A model generated the notes under the pieces. It was not told the origin of the DNA. It was given only the letters and a program-made list of their open reading frames with translations, and made no database searches. The translations under genes were made by a program, and so were the position numbers. Below are positions 54,323 to 64,000 of a DNA stretch of 64,000 nucleotides, piece after piece. Position 1 is the first letter of the stretch, and each line of letters starts with the position of its first letter. The DNA lies in the NCBI RefSeq assembly GCF_047496725.1, contig NC_132975.1:10857501-10921500 (forward strand). The letters are read 5' to 3'. Source of the stretch: Anoplolepis gracilipes. Taxonomy: Eukaryota; Arthropoda; Insecta; Hymenoptera; Formicidae.

Positions 54323-56242
54323 CTATATTATGTTACTAGCTAGTACATCAATGAGTTTCTGATTGTTACCAACATCAAGTTTCGATCTCTTTGTCTTCCC
54401 TTCTTCTCTGATTTTTTTTATATATGAACTAGGAATTGGACTAGGAAATTTATCATACTTGGCATGTCCCCCAAAACCATCAAAAGTACCACGACCACTG
54501 ATAGATTTCTGAAATATATATAAAAAGAATTATGAGTATACAAATGCAATCATGTATAAAAATAGACATAACTATGTTAAATACAAATAAAAAACAATTT
54601 ACTTGAGTTGATGCATTAAACTTCGATTTTTTCGCAAGTATAGAAGGTACTTTTAAATTGCTATTAGAATTGCTCCTTTTAATACCTTGACTCTTCATCG
54701 AAAAAAAACCTTGTGATTGTACGTGTTGTGGAGCAATTTTAACATTATCCTGTAACAAGTATTAATTCCAAAAATCATAATAGTTATAGTATAATTGACG
54801 AAATGCATTAATATAATTAAACAAGTTACTTACCGATTCTATAATAATGCAACTATCACTCTTTTCAATATTTGGAGTAACATCAAGCATCACTAGACTT
54901 TCATTCGTAATGTCATTAGATTTCGGTTCGGAATTAGAGTCCTTATGTACTTTCAAAGTGTCTTGCTTCTCTGCAGATATTTTATTACAGGCACATTTAA
55001 AGGCATTTGCCTGCATATCAAGAAGCTGACTTTGAAGAGTTATCTTTTCACTTTCACAGATAAGCAATTGTTTGTCCAATTCTCTAGAAATAATAACAAT
55101 ATAATGATAGTGATATAATGAAGACAAAATAATCTAGAAAAGAAATTAGAAAGATGATTATTCAGTTTAAAAAATGTTATGTACTTTCGTTTAACATGTT
55201 CCTCTGACAAAGATTTGCACGTTGCAGTAACTCGCATTAATTGCAGTTGTAAACTTTTAACTTTATCTCTTAATTCTCTCCTTTTTTGCATATCAGTCTT
55301 CATATGTCTGTAAAATATATTAATTAAATTATATGTATATTACTTACATCTATATCAAATATATATATATATATATGTGTGTAAACATAAAATACTTTTT
55401 CATTGCTGCTATGTATATCTTAAGTTTGTCAATGTCAGAAGTCATTGCCATTATATCATCCACTTCATCTACAGAAGCATCTAGCAAAATCTGCAAGCTA
55501 TAAAATTCATTTTCAATGACAAAATTTAATATAATTTACAAATGACATCTATTTCTAAAATTTATAATAAAATAAAAGAACATACTTTTTTAAACTTTCA
55601 ATATCTTTCTTCAACTGTTCTATCTCTTTCTTATAAGCATCTGTATCTTGACATTGTCGTTTATAAAACTTGATTTGCTCCTTCAACGCATGAATGGCAC
55701 TATTTTTGCCATTTATTTCACTCTCAATCTGTTTAACTTCTCGTCTTAAACCAACTGTTTGTGTCTCTAACTTTTCCTTGGTTTCCGTAAGATTATTGAT
55801 ATTTTGGTCCTTTAACTGCAGTTGAAAAGTCATATTATCAATTTTACTCTGTAAAGATGTGGGATCTTCTAGGATACTATCACTATTTGAGAAATTAAAA
55901 TATATCCTGTGTATCTTGCTCTCAGTTGTTCTTTCTCGGCATTGTGGACAAGTCTTTGATCTATAAGAAAGCAATTCTTAATAAAACTTTCTATTTATGC
56001 ATAAATCCTTTAAATATATAAATAATACACGTACATTTTTAACAGTAAAATAAATATAATTTCGTTAAATAATAAGCAAAAAGAATCAAATAGTATAAAT
56101 AGATGGATTTTTAGTGATTAAAAAATTACCTTTCAAGCCATTGTATCAAACATCCGTAATGAAAAATATGTCTACATGGCGTGTGAAAAACGTCATCAGA
56201 TGGTACTAGTAATTCACTACAAATCACACACACTATATTCAT
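54323..56242 (-). CDS. TRAIP: TRAIP / no poles RING E3 ubiquitin ligase (7 exons, 431 aa)
   Basis: TRAIP (nopo in Drosophila) is a nuclear E3 ligase acting at replication forks, on DNA-protein crosslinks and in mitotic replisome unloading. Exons in transcript order are 56242-56130, 55960-55586, 55497-55396, 55307-55185, 55083-54834, 54749-54603 and 54508-54323, all GT..AG. The N-terminus is a RING-H2 finger with ligands C5, C8, C23, H25, H28, C31, C42 and C45, split by intron 1. A long Lys/Glu/Gln-rich coiled coil follows (roughly residues 70-275), then a polar low-complexity stretch. Near the C-terminus FDGFGGHAKY matches the YDGLGGRTKF motif of vertebrate TRAIP as I recall it. Length agrees with nopo and human TRAIP (about 435-470). 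The extreme C-terminus QKLIDVLASNII sits where vertebrates carry a PCNA-interacting box but lacks its aromatic residues. Other RING/coiled-coil E3 families are much less likely given the C-terminal motif. Confidence 0.93.
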
Positions 56243-57240
56243 TTTGTCCGATTATAACAATCAAAAACTTCTCGGTGAAAAAATTCTGAATATAAAAATT
56301 TGTGTCGAAATAAATAGGTACAAAATGACAACGGTAAAGCTCTGAGTATATTTTGATTTTTGATTTGTTGTTATGAGTGTTATGTTATTGTGAAGTTTTG
56401 GTCCGCGCTATTATAAACTAAAGAAAACGTTAAAATTATAAAATTATGTAAATTCGAAAAGAGGTTGTAACTTGTGACAATGGGCTATGACCGGCGAACA
56501 ACGTAAAATATGCGCCAAAAACATTACAACTTATGCCATCTGTACTGTTAAATGTCATCTAAACTTTCCCGAATATGGTAATATATCGACGAAATACTGT
56601 TAACGATTCTCGGTCGATACATCTTATAATCTTTGATGAATTCATATGATGATTGTCCTAATTAAAAAAAAATTTCTTTTATATACATATATTTCATAAC
56701 GCATAGACTTATATATATATATATATTATTAATAATAATAATAATAATTAAAATTAATATAATTTTAAATTATTTTTCATTAATTATTTTTAAAATAATA
56801 ATTTTAATATCATTAATTTTAATGATATATTGTTTCTAACATACAAAACTTTCATCAATTTTCAAACATTTTTTTAACAAATTAGTTATCTAAAAATAAT
56901 TGCTTTATTTTTTTCATAATGCAATGGACTATATTCTACAATATATATATTTACAATATTTACACGGATGTATTTGTAATTTTAAACGACACGCTACGCA
57001 TCTCTATAAATATGAATCTGCTTATAATCGTAATAATTAGCGAAACATGTAGATAAAATATCTTAAGTCGCTGATCATCATAATGCATATTACTCTTCAT
57101 CTATTATTATATATTATTACTTCAGATAATTCTAGGAACAAATGTAGTAATCGAAAATTGTTCAGGATGATCGTAATTTTATGTAGTTTTTTCACAGCAA
57201 TTATCTTTGACAAGAATGTTTTAAAGTTGTACAAAAGGAC
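56243..57240. other. Region between the TRAIP start and the bestrophin 3' end
   Basis: Must hold the TRAIP promoter and 5'UTR (probably 56243-56650, less AT-rich). The rest is AT-rich with AAT repeats near 56728-56748. No divergent gene starts here. Confidence 0.5.
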
Positions 57241-57248
57241 GTCACAAC

Positions 57249-57254
57249 TTTATT
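57249..57254 (-). terminator. Candidate polyadenylation signal of the bestrophin gene
   Basis: Minus-strand AATAAA about 160 bp beyond the bestrophin stop codon and about 1 kb before the TRAIP start codon, so the two genes need not overlap. Confidence 0.4.
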
Positions 57255-57412
57255 AAATTTTATATAAGATAGGAAAGAAAGAGAAAGCGTTCAATTTTTG
57301 CGCTGAAAGATTTCTTAACGAAGAACAAAATTTCCGTCTTCAAGAGATTTACACCAATTTAAAGATAAATTTTGCAGAAATTGCATTGAAATACCAAGTG
57401 ATATTACATTAT

Positions 57413-60400
57413 TCACAGCTTGGAATCGTCTTCATGCTTGCAAGAAGGGTCAACTTTGACACTTCGCGCAGTCTTTCGCTCTTCTAGAGCTCTCAAGTTC
57501 GGCGAACTCCTAGTTTGACTCATCATCGTGCCTATCGCGGGTATGTTATCGGTGGTTCTTCTACGAAACTTTAACGGTTTGCCGGATAATCTCGGCCAGT
57601 GGATGCCTTTTTTCTTCTTGGAATCGCTGGTCGATCGGTCTCTGTTGATCATTAGATACTTCGGATTACTCGAATGACTCGATTCGCCACCGATTACGGA
57701 CATATCAATCGCTTCTAGACTCGATATGTGCTGACAGGAGTCTTCATGTTGATGCTGAGGGTCAGAATTATCGTATTCTTCTTCCTCGTTGTCGCAGTCG
57801 CAGATGTCCGGCACTTCGTTCAACCTCTCCTCGGCGAACGCCGAGTTTACGACGCCTTCCTGACTTTTGTTGCTCTGCGTCGAGACGCTTGGTCGTCGTT
57901 CCTCGAAATCCTCGGTGGAGGATTGACAGAAACTCTTGAATGAATCCTTCCTCCAAGGACTTGCCGTTTCAAGAACGATCGACGTGGAGATCGGCGCCTG
58001 GATCGACGTCTGCGCGGGACGCGAGATATTCGTCGCGCTCGGCCAAGGCTGCATTAGTGTCTTGGACTTCGTTAATACCGGGAAGAATGATTTCCCTGTG
58101 CGAGACGCCGAACCCTTCGCCAGAGCGGAGAATTTCCTGACGGCATCGGTTATGACGTGTCGATGTTCCATTTCAATCGGTTGCTCTTGCCCATCCAGCT
58201 GCACAACCGTTTCGGAACAATTGCCAGCCATCTTCGCAGGTGTTGCAGGGGACCCGCTGATCTGGCTGAAACAAACGAGTCTAACTTAATAGAGTTCCTG
58301 TATAGCTTATTTCGGAAGCATGAACCCCCCCTGAATCGAGAATTTGTTTATATTAATAATTTACTCATATTTCAAAAACACAGTATTTTAAAGGTATATT
58401 TTTTATAATTGACTGGAAAGAGAACACGGTGAATTTATAATACTTTATAATTAAAATAACTATCGTTATTTATTTAATAATTAGAATACATTGATATGTG
58501 TTCTAATTACAGTTACATAATTGTTTTAAAATAATTGCGAGCTATCTTCGCAATCTTACCGCCTTTCGTTCAGCGGACTCTCGTTTGGATTCGCTAAACT
58601 GGCAGTGGAAGTGCGAGGTGTCGGAATATTCTTGCATTCCTCCTCTTCCTCCAAAATTCCGGGCAGGAACATCATTTGTTTCTCTTCGGGTACCCTAAAA
58701 AACCAACATCGTAATTCGTCAAATTTTAAATATATGAATATATTTTTTCAAGATTCTTCAAGACAAGATGAAAGAGGTTCATGGTTCATGGAGAGAAAGA
58801 GAGGAAGCAATTTATATTAAAAATTTATATCAACAATCTTTTAAATAAACTCGACTAGTCGGAGCTTCAAATGTCATTGTAAATTGCACATATGTAAAAT
58901 ACTAACGTCATATTATCCACGCTACCGCGATAGGTTTTCTTCTTGTACGCCGCAGCTGCTTCCGTGTACGGTAGACTCACATTTGCAGAGTCGTAATAAA
59001 TGTCCTTGACGAGCGGCGGACAGCGATTCATCAGCGTATCCACCCCGAGATATGATACCTAGTGTTTGCACGTAAATACAACTACGTGTAAAAATACAAT
59101 TTCCCGCAAACAAGTTTTAATCGGTTCTTACCTTTACATGACGATCAATCAGCCAGTTCAACTCAAAATCCTCGTCGTCGTCTCCGAACGGGTTTATCAG
59201 CTGTTCGGCTACCTTCAACAATCCCATGAAGAAAAAGAACTGCAGAATCGTGAAGATGGGCACGTATTTATCTATTTTTAATTGGAATTGCTTTTCGACA
59301 CCGTCAATGTATTGTCGGCCGACCAGGGCAACCGCAAAGAAGCTGTAAGTAGCGAGCGTCACCACCTGGGTGTACACCAATGGAATCGACACCCAGTCGT
59401 AGCTCCACAGGCTGCCGCATTTGGTTCGGAATTCGCTGAATTCCTGCAAATTAGATATTCTTTCGTCATTTCGTACAATAAAGATTTTACATCGATTAAT
59501 TTATTTGAACAATAAGTGCTTAGCAATTTTATACGCCGCCAAAAGAAATTTAATTACAAAAGCATAAATGATTTTGATTCAATTATTACACTGGAAAAAA
59601 ACCTGCTTTTAATTTTCCTCATATACGTCATATGTGCTGACTAACATAAGTTTATCGTACACAATAAAATTCACTTTTGCTAACGTGCAAACGCATAATG
59701 TGACTAAGACACGTGTGTCTAATCGTAAAAAATAAAAACGTGCTTGATAGACCGCGACACATAGGTTTATGACTATTTCTAATCGGCCATATATCGACTC
59801 ATCGTCGCAGTAGATGCTCGTAAAACCTAATCGTTCTTGCACCGGACGATTGACTTCCTTGATTATATTTTTACACAATCATACTATATCATATATGCGG
59901 TGTTTCTAAAAAAAAATTAACAAAAAAGATATGTTTGATATAAGCGTCGATTACGTCTTAAAAAAGTTATATAATATCTTAAATAATTCTATTTGTTTTA
60001 TCAGTTAGAAAAACCTATACAATAGAAATCAGAAACAATTTCTGACATTAATTGTTTTCATTTTAATACAGAGTATTAATATATATTATTATTATTTTTT
60101 AACTAATAATTTTTTTAGTTTTTGTGTATTATTTTGGAATAATAAAGGCATCGATTTAAGAAAATTAAGCAAATAAATGCAGGAGATACACATGGAGTTT
60201 GTATTCGCACCTCCATAATTAACTTTAAACCTTGCGCGTCAGGTAGCCTGTGAGCCTTGCGTGCTTCCTTGAGGAGATTAACGAACCACGTGCACGGTAT
60301 CCAATAGGTGTTAAACTCGCTACTCGGCACCGACTGGTATAATTCCAGCTCCAACGCGGTCATGAAACCTGCAAGACGCTCGTTAATTTTTACCTAACCA

Positions 60401-61204
60401 CCATGAGGACAATGATCGATAGTCCTTTTATTATGATTTACCAGAATCAACGACGTGATCGAGAGTGGGAAATCGTCTCTTCACCGCCGAACTGATAGAC
60501 CGTAGGACGAGTATCAGGGAGAGGTTCAGGTAACGCATGAGGGCCCTGCGCAGCATCCGACTATATTCGTCATTTCCGCTAATGTAGAGAGCCACGAGAT
60601 GCATTACCCTGCAGGAGAGAAAAAAATTGAAGCAAAAAACTTAAATTCACTTTTCTTTTATCAATTATTTTTAATCGTACTTATTCGTTTTTCCTAAATT
60701 CTGTTTAAGAGAAAACGAAATAATTAAGGTTCTTCGCTGTTAGAAATCTAGAAATTTAATTAAAAATTTAAAATGTATATTGTTTACTGCTTTTAAACTC
60801 ACTTGTCGGGCCATGGTATTGCCTTGTACTGTTTCCACCATCTCTGCGCTACGTAAGATACGTAAAATCCAAGCACGAAACTCAACGGGATCAATTTGAT
60901 CAAGGTGTCGCAGTAAATGACAACTTGTTCGAACTCTCTGTAATATACAATAATTTTTAAAACATCACTAGAAAAATATTAATTAAGTATATATGACAAA
61001 ATGTTTAAAACATATCAGTGTCTACCTTTTTTGTGTGGAATTAAAAGCGTGACGGTAAAGTGCGGACAAGGTGCCGAAGAGAAGCAGATAAAGTAGCAGT
61101 TCCCTGTAGATGAGCTTGTACAGGGAACCACGCCACATAAACAGAAGTCTGGTGAATCCACCGCTGGTGGAACTGGCGACCTCATACTGATAAGAGACCG
61201 TCAT
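57413..61204 (-). CDS. Bestrophin calcium-activated chloride channel (8 exons, 696 aa)
   Basis: Bestrophins are pentameric plasma-membrane anion channels opened by calcium. Exons in transcript order are 61204-61026, 60937-60803, 60608-60442, 60368-60211, 59443-59132, 59058-58907, 58694-58560 and 58265-57413. The protein begins MTVSY, with the family pattern RGSxYKLxY near residue 30. Neck residues I76, F80 and F84 have the same numbers as in human BEST1. The calcium clasp is intact: A10, Q294, N297, D302 and D305 correspond to human A10, Q293, N296, D301 and D304. Hydrophobic segments lie near 30-50, 68-90, 232-255 and 273-292. The last exon encodes a long polar, Ser/Glu-rich tail of about 280 residues, typical of insect bestrophins and probably regulatory. 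Where human BEST1 has aperture residue I205, hand alignment gives Q206. Which insect paralogue this is cannot be decided here. Confidence 0.96.
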
Positions 61205-64000
61205 CTTTTATCCATTCAAAAATACCGTACCAATTTCTTCTCGAGACCGACGTGTTTGCTAGCACGTTGTTACTCATACTTCCAGAAATTTTCGCCTATC
61301 GAACCTAAGAGCAAAATTACACTGTAAAGTCTAAACTGCAACATGCTTGGTCAATGAAATATTATTAAAAAAAGTTATTTATATAGCCGAAGAAATTTTT
61401 ATTATAATATTAAAATGTATTTATTATAAATTTGTAAATTAATTTATTTTAATAAATAAAAATAAAATTAATTTTTTATAAGCTAATTTATATTGAATGG
61501 AATAATGAACAAAAAAAAGAGACGCTTATAAAGTCTTGTTTCAATATAAATATTTGAAAATTTTATTTCTAAACACATACACATACATTGTTTTATCTAT
61601 GCAATTTCTAACTTAGGATGGACCGGCTATTGTGCCGAAATGGGCTTGTATCCTAACGCAGAATAATCCGTTCCAAGCACTAGCCATTTCGAAATAAATA
61701 TAGTGTCGGAGACTCGTTTTTCTATAAGCTGTTAATGTAAATAACATTTTACGTTTCTTATATTCTTTATATTTCTATATTTTAAATCTTTATTATTCAA
61801 TTACGTACCAACTGCAAACAAGCTACTCAATCTTCAGCTATAATAACGTTAAATCAAACAGCTAGAAACTTCCTGCAATTAATGAGCAATTATTTAAAAT
61901 ATATATTATAAAATAACAGATTATAACATATTATAGTATAATGACATATGTATAATATTATATGTATTATAAATATTATAATATATATAATATATATGCA
62001 TATATATTATACTAATCACATATAGATATACTATTAAATATAAGATATTGTAAAACTATCATGTTTTCAATCTGCCAGTTTACTGTCTACTTGTCTACTA
62101 CATAATACATTCACACAAACATCTGTTTTTGTTAGTAAGCTATTTTATACCGCTTTTACATATGTCTAATAGTGCAGCGAGTTACTTATCGTTGTCGCAG
62201 CTTAAGCATGAGTTGTGCCAATAGACAATTAATTTAGTTTAATGTAAAATGAAATTTCGCGATTTTTCCACGCACGACATGTCACGTGTATATGTTACTC
62301 TTTGTTTTAATCTTATCCAAAAACAAATGTGAGAGACTGTTAAATGCTGATTTACGATTATTCGCAGCCAAACCGAATCGTCTGAGCAAAGCGATCCATC
62401 AAGAAGAATTCATTTAAGAGAAACGACGATTTTCTCGCGATCCAAGATCATCGCAGTGACATTGGTAATATACGCAATCACATCATTCGCCAGAAATATC
62501 TGGGATGCGAAACCTCGTCTAAAAATGGAGTAACCCCAAGATTTAGATATTGTATCCGCTTAATGCTTTGTCAATAATCAGGGTCATAGTTCAAACACAA
62601 CTGTACAAAAGATTTATCGCATTTACCCCATATAAAAGATTCCGCTCGATAAAGATAAGGCTAAGGCAAAAATAAAGTCATCTCATTATGACATTATGAA
62701 ACTCCCTCTATTTAACAAACTTCATCAGCGAATACAAGGCAAATATGTATAAAGACATTATGAGACTCTCACTAATTAACAAACATTTAAACTTTATCAA
62801 CAAATATGAGTAAATATAAAACTCTATATGACATGTAAAAAGAAAATTTTCTGATTAAGTAATTATTTAATTAAATTTAACCAAGATTAATGTTGCATTA
62901 ATTTTGTTACGAGTGCAATTTAAATCTGTATCATTCTCGACGCTTTATGTACGTATTTCGTCATAGCTATGAGCTGGACAGAGTTTTAGATTGCATATGA
63001 CGCCAAAAACAGTTGCACACGTCACAAGCGAACCGTCATCGCTTAAGCAACTGATGATTCAAGATTACCGGCGTGACTGCATTTTTTTCTGTCGCGGGAC
63101 GTATCGTAAATAATGTCTAATAGCAACGTTTGTCTCGGGAATCGCGCCAGTAATGCAACGATAAATATAACTTTGGGCGTCGAAGTAACCACGAAGTGTC
63201 TGGGTAAACACACGATTTGCACGAGATTTCCGTGCCACCTTTGTGACTGCATTTCAGGATGCACCTTCTCGATCGATGCCTCGAGGATGCATCCCGAAGC
63301 ACAGCCAGAACGGTGCGGTGCAGCGGCGATTGCCACCGTGTGTGCTTGGCACCCTAATTATCATCATTTGACTTTTGAAGCTTTCCAAGTATCTGACAAA
63401 ATGAAAAACAATCTGAGATTGCTCTTGCAATTTGTAACATTATTTTTATTATCCTATATATAAAATTTTTTTAAGTATATAAAAAAATTGCGTCAGAAAC
63501 GCAACATCATATTACACACATAATTGTAGTATATTTTTCCTTTAAAAGACCTTTAGATTTTTATATGACATTACATTTCTTTAAAATATCTGATGGTAAT
63601 AATTACTTTTTATTTGATATTTATATTTGCATATATAATTTATGCATGTTTCAAATGTATTTTAAAAATTATTTTTATTTTACATACTTGTGAGATATAT
63701 AAATTTAAAAAATATGCTTCAGATTTATATACTATATAACTGCATCTGTTACAATATTATAAGCTTTTTATAAATTTTAATTAATAATAATTAAAAATAA
63801 AATTCAATAACAAAACATTTGAGACAATTAATGCTGTGTTATTTTAATTTAAGTACAAGTCTACTGATATCCATTGAAAAATAACTCAGCGGATTTATAA
63901 TAAAATAATTCAAATTAAATTTGTATAATAATTTAATCTTTTCACGACATAAATCATCTGACAACATAGATATGTCGCGCGTATCTTTCTTTTATAACGA
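61205..64000. other. Upstream flank of the bestrophin gene
   Basis: Should contain the bestrophin 5'UTR and possibly its promoter. AT-rich with TA tracts near 61970-62040, and a moderately GC-rich patch at 62950-63350 holding open frames on both strands without recognised domains. Confidence 0.5.

Noticed and set aside
63113..63463. 116-codon Cys-containing open frame, possible small secreted protein
   Set aside because: No N-terminal signal peptide, two competing frames on the opposite strand, and a hydrophobic end that comes from AT-rich flanking DNA.
1..64000. CRISPR arrays, bacterial operons, tRNA or rRNA genes
   Set aside because: No regularly spaced direct repeats with unique spacers, no tRNA B-box with matching cloverleaf, and spliced genes show eukaryotic nuclear DNA.

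Overview
The window looks like nuclear DNA of an insect, most likely a hymenopteran and possibly an ant. The four protein genes I can assemble are split by short, mostly AT-rich GT/AG introns, and their products match animal families. The non-coding DNA alternates between very AT-rich tracts and CpG-containing GC-rich islands, with many long (GA)n/(CT)n and (TA)n microsatellites. The species call is inference and cannot be settled from the sequence alone.

Layout. Positions 1 to about 37,000 hold no gene I can support. They contain microsatellites, GC-rich islands and several non-autonomous inverted-repeat elements: a related pair at 25644-26086 and 28954-29366 in opposite orientation, a 147-bp element at 26663-26809, and a roughly 356-bp element at 30241-30596. 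There is also a 99-bp tandem duplication at 28690-28887. The right-hand 27 kb carries the genes. On the + strand are a luciferase/4-coumarate-CoA-ligase-like acyl-CoA synthetase with a peroxisomal C-terminus (37047-41191, 6 exons, 537 aa) and a calcium- and integrin-binding (CIB) EF-hand protein (49067-52187, 5 exons, 193 aa). On the - strand are a TRAIP/nopo RING E3 ubiquitin ligase (56242-54323, 7 exons, 431 aa) and a bestrophin chloride channel (61204-57413, 8 exons, 696 aa). All four reading frames stay open through every proposed splice junction and end in a stop, so the models support themselves.

The four genes do not form an obvious pathway. CIB and TRAIP are convergent. TRAIP lies directly downstream of bestrophin in the same orientation, with about 1.2 kb between their coding regions. 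I found no CRISPR array, tRNA, rRNA, phage or virus-like gene. I saw no convincing undescribed system. The observations most worth a second look are the inverted pair of foldback elements with a triplicated internal motif, the degenerate PCNA-binding tail of the TRAIP protein, a polar residue at the expected bestrophin aperture position, and a weak splice donor in the CIB gene whose read-through would remove the last EF-hand.
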